Source: Deltaproteobacteria bacterium (GTDB lineage: Bacteria > Myxococcota_A > Polyangia > JAAYKL01). From it: DNA of 32,310 nucleotides. Each line of letters opens with the position of its first letter. Position 1 is the stretch's first letter. The notes beneath the pieces are model-generated. The model was given only the letters and a program-made list of their open reading frames with translations. It did no database searches and was not told the DNA's origin. The stretch covers positions 1-32,310 of the forward strand of contig JAUVDV010000060.1 of NCBI GenBank assembly GCA_030595125.1, given 5' to 3'. Below, in pieces: positions 23,145-32,310 of this stretch. Position numbers and translations under genes: made by a program.

Positions 23145-24215
23145 ATGAATAACAGAAGAGACTATTACGAAATTCTCGGCGTTCCACTCGACGCCGACAC
23201 AAAGCAAATCAAGCAGGCGTACCGGCGCCTGGCGATGAAGTTGCACCCGGACAGGAACCCGGACAGCCCTGAAACAGAAGACCTCTTCAAGGAGGCCGCC
23301 GAGGCCTACGATGTCCTTTCCAACCCTGAAAAGAGAGAAATCTACGACCGCTTCGGACACGGGGGGCTGCAGGGACAGGCCGGATTCACCGGGGTTGACG
23401 ATATTTTCTCGCATTTTGGTGATATTTTCTCCGATTTCTTCGGAGGCGACGTTTTTGGAGGACGTCACAGATCCCGTCCGCCGAGACCGCCGAGGGGGGC
23501 CGATCTTCGTTACGACCTGTCTCTGAACTTTGAAGATGCCTTCAGGGGAATCAAAAAAAAGATCGAGTTGGTTCAACTGCGAAATTGCGGCCGATGCGAG
23601 GGAAAAGGATCCGAACCAGGAACCACTCCGCAGACCTGCAGCGACTGCCATGGCCACGGGCAAGTGATCCAGCGCACAGGGTTCATGACCATAGCCACCC
23701 CCTGTCCCTCCTGTCTGGGCCGCGGCAGTGTGATCACCACACCTTGCGAAGAATGCGAGGGCACCGGTCGAGCGGCGTACAACCGCACCGTCACCGTCAC
23801 TGTGCCCCCGGGGGTGGACACGGGCATGAGGTTGCGGCTCGCCGGAGAGGGAGAGCACCCCGAGAGCCCCGGAGAGCCCGGAGACCTCTATGTGTTCATT
23901 GACGTGGAGCCCCACGAACGGCTCGTGCGAAACGGAAATGATCTCGAGTACACGGTTTCCATTCCATATACCCGGGCGATCCTGGGCTGCTCGCTCGAGG
24001 TCGAGCTCATCGACGAAACGGTAGAGATTGAGCTACCGCCGGGGACTCAACCCGGGGACAAAATCCACGCCAGCGGAAAGGGTATTCCGTTCGTGGGCGG
24101 CAAGGGGCGCGGAGAGCTGATCGTCAATGTGAAGGTCGTGCTTCCAATTGAAATAGGCGACGAGGAGCGTACCCTTCTCGACAAGCTGGACAATATTTCA
24201 AACGGCAGCACCTGA
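23145..24215 (+). CDS. dnaJ: DnaJ co-chaperone (Hsp40)
   Basis: 356 residues. The J domain (about 5-72) has the HPD motif in KLHPDRNPD; a Gly/Phe-rich stretch follows (about 75-110). The zinc domain has all four CxxCxGxG repeats: [24 protein letters not shown] and CEECEGTG (about 147-210). The substrate-binding C-terminal domains follow. It would stimulate DnaK ATPase and hold unfolded protein. No dnaK or grpE lies beside it. The start has no ribosome site; TTGACA at 23103-23108 may be a -35 box, but I see no good -10 box and no CIRCE repeat. It may be one of several DnaJ proteins in the genome. Confidence 0.92.
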   Translation: MNNRRDYYEILGVPLDADTKQIKQAYRRLAMKLHPDRNPDSPETEDLFKEAAEAYDVLSNPEKREIYDRFGHGGLQGQAGFTGVDDIFSHFGDIFSDFFGGDVFGGRHRSRPPRPPRGADLRYDLSLNFEDAFRGIKKKIELVQLRNCGRCEGKGSEPGTTPQTCSDCHGHGQVIQRTGFMTIATPCPSCLGRGSVITTPCEECEGTGRAAYNRTVTVTVPPGVDTGMRLRLAGEGEHPESPGEPGDLYVFIDVEPHERLVRNGNDLEYTVSIPYTRAILGCSLEVELIDETVEIELPPGTQPGDKIHASGKGIPFVGGKGRGELIVNVKVVLPIEIGDEERTLLDKLDNISNGST

Positions 24216-24265
24216 CCGCACTGCGCCTGCCCCTTCACTTCTCCTCTTCGCGCTGTCCCTTGACC

Positions 24266-24294
24266 TTGCGAGGTGCTTTTCTAGTGAGTACAAT
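24266..24294 (+). promoter_or_regulatory. Candidate promoter of the seven-gene unit
   Basis: TTGCGA (24266-24271) and TACAAT (24289-24294) are 17 bases apart and lie about 50 bases before the first ATG at 24344. It is the only plausible promoter I see for the genes up to 32172. Confidence 0.4.
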
Positions 24295-24343
24295 GCGCCG
24301 ACAAGGAAGTCGTTTTCGATAGTCACCGCGCAAGGGGCGAAGA

Positions 24344-25660
24344 ATGAACTCATCAGTGTGTACTCATCAAGCTGCAGACAAGAGCTTGCAATCGGGAGAT
24401 CCCCTGCAGGCGCTTCGCATCGTGGGACCGATGCTCGAAAACAATCCATCCGATCTCACAGCCTGGAAGCTCGGGGCTCTCGCGTTGATCGCACGTGGCG
24501 ACACAGGCCCGGGAACGAAGAACTTGAGGAGCGTTGCCCTCGCGATGGCCGAAGAAAGAAACCCGATCCAGGCCATCGCCACGGCGAAGGAAATACAAGA
24601 TCTGGGCCAGGATCCCAAAGACCTGATCTCCGCTATCGCGCAAATCTACGGATCGGAATCAGACAGAGTAGAGGAAGCGGAAATCCCGCCGCCCCCATTG
24701 CCCGCCAAACTGGAGGTGGAACCGTGGGGGAACGACCTGGACGACGAACAGGTCGTCTCCAGGGCCGGAGACGCCATGGCCATGGCCTGGGGAGCCGCGC
24801 TCACGCTACCGGATCGAGGCATCCGGTTGCCGTACATACCCCTGCTGTCCGCCCTTGGCACCTCCGATTTCGAGCACCTCACAAATGCGCTCGTCCGTCA
24901 GGTGGTCGAAGAGCAGGAGGTAATCGTGGAGCAGGGCACAACCGGAGACGCCATGTACATTGTGGCACAGGGATCGGTGGCGGTGATTCATCATCCCGCA
25001 AGCGGCGACCCGGTGGAGCTGGCTCGCCTTGGCCCCGGAGCGTTCTTCGGGGAGATGGCCCTGGTCTCCTCCACCATGCGCGCAGCTACAGTACGCGCGA
25101 ACGAACGCACTGTCCTTTTACGAGCGGACAAGGCCGAAATGGAGCAACTGACCGACCGCTTTGCGAAAACCGGAGACGTGCTTGTTGCGTTTTGCCACGT
25201 CCGGATGCTCGAGAACCTCATGCGCGTATCTCCGGTACTCAAACCGGTTCCCCCCAAGCGCAGGCCGGACGTGATCTCCAGATTCAATACGGATTACAGA
25301 AGCGAGGGCGAGGTGATCATCGAACAGGGCCGCGATTGTCCCGGATTGTTTCTGATCGTATCCGGAGGAGTCCGGGTGAACAAGGTCGAGAACAATGAAG
25401 ACGTCGTTCTCGCCACTCTGGGTCCCGGCGATCTGTTCGGCGAGATCTCACTGCTCATGAGGAAACCTTCTACGGCGACGGTGACAGCGGATCAAAACAC
25501 GGCGTTGTTGTTCTTGCCGCGAACTGAGTTCGAATCGGCAACCGCAGAGTTCCCTGAATTTCTCAAGGGCGTGTACGACATTGCCGTGAACAGAGATATG
25601 CGTAACAATTCGATAATGGGACTTCCGGCGCAGGACGCGGACGGTCTCATACTTGTGTAA
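24344..25660 (+). CDS. Protein with two cyclic-nucleotide-binding domains and a TPR-like front
   Basis: 438 residues. The front (about 5-95) looks like TPR-type helix pairs (SLQSGDPLQALRIVGPMLENNP). After an acidic/Pro-rich linker come two cNMP-binding beta-barrels (about 175-290 and 310-420). The first keeps the phosphate-binding cassette FGEMALVSSTMRAAT with the Arg that contacts the cyclic phosphate. The second has FGEISLLMRKPSTAT, in which that Arg is replaced. There is no DNA-binding or catalytic domain, so it is a sensor or adaptor, presumably cytoplasmic. GGGGCG lies upstream of the ATG. It heads a chain of genes with gaps of 0-3 bases. Confidence 0.85.
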   Translation: MNSSVCTHQAADKSLQSGDPLQALRIVGPMLENNPSDLTAWKLGALALIARGDTGPGTKNLRSVALAMAEERNPIQAIATAKEIQDLGQDPKDLISAIAQIYGSESDRVEEAEIPPPPLPAKLEVEPWGNDLDDEQVVSRAGDAMAMAWGAALTLPDRGIRLPYIPLLSALGTSDFEHLTNALVRQVVEEQEVIVEQGTTGDAMYIVAQGSVAVIHHPASGDPVELARLGPGAFFGEMALVSSTMRAATVRANERTVLLRADKAEMEQLTDRFAKTGDVLVAFCHVRMLENLMRVSPVLKPVPPKRRPDVISRFNTDYRSEGEVIIEQGRDCPGLFLIVSGGVRVNKVENNEDVVLATLGPGDLFGEISLLMRKPSTATVTADQNTALLFLPRTEFESATAEFPEFLKGVYDIAVNRDMRNNSIMGLPAQDADGLILV

Positions 25661-25663
25661 GCC

Positions 25664-26299
25664 ATGAAAAACACGAAACAAGGACCGCCGTTGGTAGTTT
25701 CATTGTTGCTCGCGCTCGCGGGCATCACCGGGCTCGTCACGGCGATTGTGCTGGTGCCCTCCATGGTGCGGCAATTCGCCGCCGCTCGAAACGCCGAAGC
25801 CTCACCGGTTGTCCACGAAACGGCGAAAAGCCCGGATCCCATACCCGATACTATCGCTACGGTCGACGTCGTCCAGGCAGTAGAGGTCGAACAGAAGGTC
25901 GAGGCGGAAGCCGAGCAGAAGGTCGAGGCGGAAGTCGAACAGAAGGTCGAGGCGGAAGTCGAGCAAAAGGTCGAGGCGGCGGCTCCCGCAGCTGATTCGG
26001 AAACACAGTGGACCATCGAACTCGACCCGGGAAACTACGAGATCCTGGAAGGGGGAGAAAAAACTGTGGATGCGATCGTGCACTTCCTCACTACAAACGA
26101 GAGCGCCAAGGTCAAGCTCACGGGAGTCAATCACATCAACAAGAGTTCGAAACGCTCGAAGCAGGCGGCCCGGATCATCAAGGAGGAGATCATCAGGGAT
26201 GTGGGGGTCGCGAGGCACCGGGTCTCCATCGCGGGAACGCAGGAGCAGGAGGTGACGGGCCTGCTGGTGCGCGCCGAGATCATGGGAGGGGGACGATGA
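25664..26299 (+). CDS. Membrane-anchored protein with VEQKVEAE repeats and OmpA-like end
   Basis: 211 residues, starting three bases after the upstream stop. One membrane segment (about 8-32) acts as a signal anchor. Residues about 75-106 are four copies of an 8-residue unit V-E-Q-K-V-E-A-E, charged and probably helical, forming a rod. The last 90 residues resemble a short OmpA/MotB-type domain (VDAIVHFLTTNESAKVKLTG, SSKRSKQAARIIKEEII, RHRVSIAGTQ), which in other proteins binds peptidoglycan; the usual conserved Asp and Arg are only partly present, so this is tentative. It should span the inner membrane and reach into the periplasm. Confidence 0.7.
   Translation: MKNTKQGPPLVVSLLLALAGITGLVTAIVLVPSMVRQFAAARNAEASPVVHETAKSPDPIPDTIATVDVVQAVEVEQKVEAEAEQKVEAEVEQKVEAEVEQKVEAAAPAADSETQWTIELDPGNYEILEGGEKTVDAIVHFLTTNESAKVKLTGVNHINKSSKRSKQAARIIKEEIIRDVGVARHRVSIAGTQEQEVTGLLVRAEIMGGGR
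25886..25981 (+). repeat. 24-bp minisatellite, four copies, in frame
   Basis: The unit is GTCGAACAGAAGG followed by TCGAGGCGGAA. Four consecutive copies (25886-25909, 25910-25933, 25934-25957, 25958-25981) differ at one to five bases. Each adds eight residues, so copy changes would keep the frame and alter the rod length. Confidence 0.9.
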
Positions 26300-27021
26300 C
26301 GTTCCTGTTCGCAATGATGATACTGGCCGTTTTTCTTGGCGGGGTTCTCCTGTGGCTATCGGGATTGACCGTCGGCCTTCGCTCGGACTCCGACTCCGAC
26401 TCGCGCGGCGACAGGGACCTGGAAAAACTTCGGCAGGACAGGGACAAGCTCGCGGCCGAGGCCAGCGCCGAGACGGCCCGGGTCGTCGAGGAAATGGAGC
26501 GCGTGGAAAACGAGCTGACCATGGCCGCAGAAGAAATGAAGCTCCTCAAGGATGAGAACGAGGCATTGAAAGCCGAAAGCGCCTCCCCAAAAACCAAACC
26601 GTCACCCCCCAAAGCGCCGTTACCCCCCAAGCCGCCGCCTTTACCCCCTACACCGCCGCCTTTGCCCGACAAGGCCCCCGACGACGACAGCGAGGATCTC
26701 GACTCGGCGCAGACCCAACTGAACCTCGAGAAGGTGGCGCACCGAAGAACACTGGATGAGCTCGCGGCTATCAAGAATCTTCTCTCAATCAAGATTGCCG
26801 AGAGTTCGGACCCATCAGAGGACCTCGGTCCGAAACGGGACCGAAACAGCGCCGGTTTCAAGACCATGTCCATTGACAACAGGAGCCAATCCGTATCAGG
26901 CACAGATCACGATCGATTAAGGCAATCGTACGATCAGAACATTCGTGAAAAGGACCGCCTCGAAACAGAACTCGCCCGTACACAGCAGGAGCTGCAGCTC
27001 CTCAAGATGCGACAAAAATGA
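26296..27021 (+). CDS. Membrane-anchored coiled-coil protein with Pro-rich middle
   Basis: 241 residues from the ATG at 26296, which overlaps the upstream stop by four bases. A membrane segment (about 2-27) is followed by an Asp/Ser run, a coiled coil (about 42-95: LEKLRQDRDKLAAEASAE), a Pro-rich stretch of PPKPPPLPPTPPP type (about 100-128), a second helical part and a final short coiled coil (about 215-240). No enzyme motif. With one N-terminal anchor its orientation cannot be fixed from sequence. It may be a scaffold for the unit. Family unknown. Confidence 0.75.
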   Translation: MTFLFAMMILAVFLGGVLLWLSGLTVGLRSDSDSDSRGDRDLEKLRQDRDKLAAEASAETARVVEEMERVENELTMAAEEMKLLKDENEALKAESASPKTKPSPPKAPLPPKPPPLPPTPPPLPDKAPDDDSEDLDSAQTQLNLEKVAHRRTLDELAAIKNLLSIKIAESSDPSEDLGPKRDRNSAGFKTMSIDNRSQSVSGTDHDRLRQSYDQNIREKDRLETELARTQQELQLLKMRQK

Positions 27022-27314
27022 GCATTAGAGCATACGAAAGAAGTGATCTGCCGCTGGAGGAGAAGTTACCCTCACTGGGAAAACGTTTTCCATGCCTTGC
27101 GGGAGCTCTGGGTCTCGATCCGTGGAATTCAACCGAATTTCACGCGTGGGTGTCCCAACAGGAAACCGGGAGCGGCGCTTACCACGCCGGTCACCTGTTG
27201 CTGAACCTTTCCGGTGACGGCCCCTGGGAGTCATTCGATATCCTGGCGGCCAGACGGGTGTGGACACCGGACGACAGGCTGACCTTCATCAAATGGATAA
27301 AGGTATGGCAATAA
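27018..27314 (+). CDS. 98-residue protein of unknown function
   Basis: It starts by ATGA overlap with the previous gene and ends one codon before the next, which supports it as a real gene. The sequence is soluble and compact, with several Trp residues (DPWNSTEFHAWVSQQ, WTPDDRLTFIKWI). Residues AGHLLLNL and SFDILAARRVWTPDD suggest a small alpha/beta or helical domain. No signal, no membrane segment, no recognised family. Confidence 0.7.
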   Translation: MSIRAYERSDLPLEEKLPSLGKRFPCLAGALGLDPWNSTEFHAWVSQQETGSGAYHAGHLLLNLSGDGPWESFDILAARRVWTPDDRLTFIKWIKVWQ

Positions 27315-28207
27315 ATGCCCCTGCCGCCCCTGAAGAACCCCTCCAAACTACTTACCATTATTCGCGGCATTGCACTGGGGGTGCCGGCGGCGCTTTTTCT
27401 CCTGGTGACGCTGATAACAGTCAACTGCATCCAGGTGCTGTTTCTGATCATCGCGCCGTTTTCCAGGAGGACCTATCTGAACTTGAACAGATGGGCCGCA
27501 AATTGGTGGTTTGGGTTGTGCGTGAAAGTGGGCCGGGTAGTGCACGGGGTCGAATTCGAACTGACCGGCGATCCTGTCCGAACCGGGGAAAACGCGGTTC
27601 TGGTGGTGAACCATCAGGAGATGACCGACATCGTTTTCCTCTTCATGGTCGCGCAAGCAGGAGGACGACTGGGCGATCTGAAATGGTTTGTGAAGGATGC
27701 GATCAAATATGTCCCGGGCGTCGGCTGGGGCCTTTTTCTTCTGGACAATCTGTTCGTTAAACGCCGCTGGTCTTCGGACAAAGATTCCATCGAGGCTGTC
27801 TTCTCCCGATTGAAACGTAACGAGATCCCATTCTGGCTGGTCCTCTTCGCCGAGGGGACCAGGATAACCGAAGAGAAGCTGGTTCGCAGTCGGCGGATCG
27901 CTTCGAAGAAAAACATGACGCCTCTTTCGCACCTGCTGATGCCCCACACGAAGGGGTTCGTCGCATCCCTGCAAGGGCTCGGGGATCGACTCGACGCGGT
28001 GTACGACATCACCATCGGATACGAGGAGGGGGTGCCCAGTCTGGGCCAATACATCGTCGGCTTTGTGGAGAGGGCTCACATTCACGTGAAGCGTTTCGAC
28101 GCGAAAGAGCTTCCTGCCGGACATCAGGCCCTCTCCCTGTGGTTGAACCAACGCTTCGAGGAAAAGGACGCTCTGCTGGACGAGTTCTTTTCAACTGGTG
28201 CGTTTCG

Positions 28208-28211
<4 letters not shown>
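27315..28211 (+). CDS. PlsC-type (lysophospholipid) acyltransferase
   Basis: 298 residues. An N-terminal hydrophobic region (about 14-48) anchors it to the membrane. The catalytic NHx4D motif is N99-H100 to D105 (VNHQEMTD), and the acceptor-binding motif FAEGTR is at about 182-187. The type with FAEGTR and a long C-terminal part resembles the eukaryotic-like AGPAT/LCLAT branch more than E. coli PlsC. It should transfer an acyl chain to a lysophospholipid at the inner membrane; the acceptor is not known. It begins directly after the stop of the previous gene and its stop overlaps the next start. Confidence 0.88.
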
Positions 28212-30375
<2,164 letters not shown>

Positions 30376-30379
<4 letters not shown>

Positions 30380-32172
30380 GGGTCATGGCGCTCATTCACT
30401 TCGCTGCCCTGGCGAGTTTTCTGTTCCTCTTTGCGACCCTCCACGCTCAGAGGGGAAGATCGGATCCCGCCGGCAGAAGCCTGCGGGTGTTTCTGGCAAA
30501 CATGGTCATGTGGGTGCTTCTGGAGATCTTCCTCTATTTCCCCATGTCAGTTGGTCTGGAAGATATTATCTACCGGGCCATGTCCGTGTTCTGGATTCCG
30601 TCGTCCTTCTGGTTTCTTCGGTTCGTCTACAGATTGCTCAAGATAGAAAACGACTGGATCTATTTTTTACTCGCGGGCATCTCCCTGGTCGGCATACTTG
30701 TCTACATCACGACAGATCTGGGATTGGTCGGGACAGAACGCCATGAGTGGGGAGCCTCGGATATTCGGGCCGAACATTTCCTTTTCTTTGCCGTGATTCC
30801 TCTGACCGCCGGCGTGACAGCGGTATTGCTCACCATTCGTCGATCCTATTCGCCCAGTGTAACTGTCATCCGCAAATCCTTGAGAATAATCGCCTCAGGA
30901 GTGCTCCTCGTGTTGGCCGCCTCTGCATCGCTCGAGATCATGGTCATGTGCACCGAGGGAATCTGGAGCACCATCAGGTTGTGTTCATGTACGCCGCTTC
31001 TCCTTTTTCCCTTCGTGGTTTACACCGTGAAAAAATTCGACTTCCTGTCCGGCGGGATGGCACGCGTGGCCGAGGAGATCTTCGAGGATGTCCGTGACGG
31101 CATAGTTCTGGTGGATCGAAATGGCCTGATACAGCGAGTCAACCCGGCCGCTCAATCCATGCTTGGCATCACCGCTAATACGGTCGAGGGATCTCCGGTG
31201 GATGCGATCTTGAAAAACTGGAGTGCCCTCAGGGAAAACAGAAAGGGGGAGATGACGGTTTACGACCGAACTCGGAGCGATAAATTCCTTTCAATGTCTG
31301 TCTCGATCGTCACGTATCACTCCGCTCACCGGGGCTGGATAGTTCTGATCCGGGATTTGACGGAGCAACAAAACGCCCGCGAAGTGCTCAAGCGCTCGTT
31401 CAAGGAACTGGAAGCGGAGATCGAGAGCAGGACTGAAGAGATCAGGCGTACCCGGCGAATGGAAGCCATCGGAACCATGACCGGCGGCATAGCCCACGAC
31501 TTCAACAACCTGCTCGCCGCGATCATCGGGTTCACATCGGCCGCAAAAGAGGACCTGCCCGTAGAGCACAAAATCCAGAGAGACCTCAACGAGGTCCTGA
31601 CCGCCGCCAACAAGGCTCGGGACATCGTAAATCAGATGCTCGAACTCGGAAGACACTCGGCCCCACAACGAGAAATGATCGAAATCGGCCCATTCGTGGA
31701 GCGAGTGTTGACCCTTGTCGAATCGTTCCTGCCCCCATCCATATTCCTGGAGCGACAGCTTCTCAAGGACGAGACCTTCGTGATAGGAGATCCAACCCAA
31801 CTCCATCAGGCGATCATGAATCTGTGCACCAACGGCTATCAGTCGATGAAGGAGACCGGCGGGACGCTGGTCGTATCCGTCAGGGTTATCGGGCTGTCAA
31901 CCGGTGCGGGTAGTTCCAGAAGGCCTCTGGAGCCCGGACAATCCGTCCGCATCTCTGTAGCCGACACTGGACCGGGTATCGACCGCAACATGCTGGATCG
32001 CGTCTTCGAGCCCACCGGGACCACCGCGCCGGACTCAAGCGACGTGGGTCTGGCCATGGCCATGCGCATAGCACGGGAACACGAAGGCACAATAATGGTG
32101 GAGAGCGAAAAGGGCCAGGGTTCCATCTTTTCCCTGTTGCTACCGGTGGTCGCCGCCGACAAGAACCGTTAA
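30376..32172 (+). CDS. 7TM histidine kinase paralog with degenerate ATP lid
   Basis: 598 residues, starting by ATGA overlap. It mirrors the preceding kinase: seven membrane segments (about 3-220), a PAS domain opening with VAEEIFEDVRDGIVLVD, and HisKA with His374 in GGIAHDFNNLL. The N box (AIMNLCTNGYQSM) and DTGPGI are present. The G2 region reads SSDVGLAMAMRIA where active kinases have G-x-G-L-G-L, and the F box FEPFFTT is FEPTGTT. It lacks a receiver domain. ATP use may be weak, so it may work as a partner or regulator of the first kinase. It arose by tandem duplication. Confidence 0.9.
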
Positions 32173-32252
32173 TCAGAAGTTCCTCCAATAGAAGCAATCA
32201 GTTCTGCCATGAATTCGGATAGATAGGTTCGATCGCGAATTCCCGTTACTGT

Positions 32253-32309
32253 CTACACGGTGATACTGCCCAGGAGGTCGTAGACCCTTTGCTGCTTGGG
32301 GTTGGGCCT
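32253..32309 (-). CDS. C-terminal end of a minus-strand gene (partial)
   Basis: From the right edge the minus strand codes for about 18 residues ending NPKQQRVYDLLGSITV before a TAG. The composition looks like real protein and would be the end of a gene lying beyond the window, converging on the kinase gene. Too short to assign; the 80 bases between it and the kinase stop (32173-32252) hold nothing I can name. Confidence 0.3.
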   Translation of the reverse strand, partial: RPNPKQQRVYDLLGSITV

Positions 32310-32310
32310 G

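Noticed and set aside
24358..25398. Long open frame in a second plus frame of the cNMP-binding gene
   Set aside because: The translation is Arg- and Gly-rich low complexity with no motif, while the other frame has two clear domains.

Overview
The window (about 32 kb, GC-rich) looks like chromosome from a deltaproteobacterial or Myxococcota-like Gram-negative bacterium. The signs are many lipoproteins with Asp-Thr-Asp linkers and Cys-rich or DUF1566-like ends, a Hanks-type Ser/Thr kinase with a C-terminal membrane anchor, a chemosensory operon with a HEAT-repeat protein, tandem 7TM histidine kinases, and L-domain-like repeats. This is an inference from gene content; there is no rRNA marker. 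I saw no tRNA, rRNA or CRISPR array.

Region 1 (1-8722, all plus strand) is a tightly packed chemosensory operon: the end of a small membrane protein, a small two-TM protein whose frame is crossed by an in-frame TGA, then cheY, cheA, two cheW-like genes, a HEAT-repeat gene, cheR and cheB, followed by a PEGA lipoprotein. Most junctions are 4-base ATGA or GTGA overlaps. No chemoreceptor lies inside the window. The small gene at 205-420 is the most striking object: its TGA is followed by a SECIS-like hairpin with a GGTC loop at nearly the spacing of E. coli fdhF, and the frame after the TGA stays open until it overlaps the cheY start by four bases. It is a candidate new selenoprotein.

Region 2 (8732-14262) is accessory. 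It holds a radical-SAM DNA-repair-type gene with a possible LexA operator in its promoter, divergent from a DUF3010-like gene; two small lipoproteins; an RDD-family membrane protein; a possible ribbon-helix-helix gene; a 137-bp MITE-like element with perfect 29-bp inverted ends next to a decayed L-domain gene; and a DUF1566-like lipoprotein.

Region 3 (14390-22223) has tex on plus, converging on a minus-strand run of a Ser/Thr kinase, a Gly-rich lipoprotein and a ClpA-like ATPase with a long Pro-rich linker.

Region 4 (22423-32172, plus) has an exported coiled-coil protein, a DnaJ protein and then a seven-gene, almost gapless unit: a double cyclic-nucleotide-binding protein, a membrane-anchored OmpA-like protein, a membrane coiled-coil protein, a 98-residue unknown, a PlsC-type acyltransferase and two paralogous 7TM histidine kinases. 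This looks like an undescribed envelope or lipid signalling unit. The right edge carries the last codons of a minus-strand gene.
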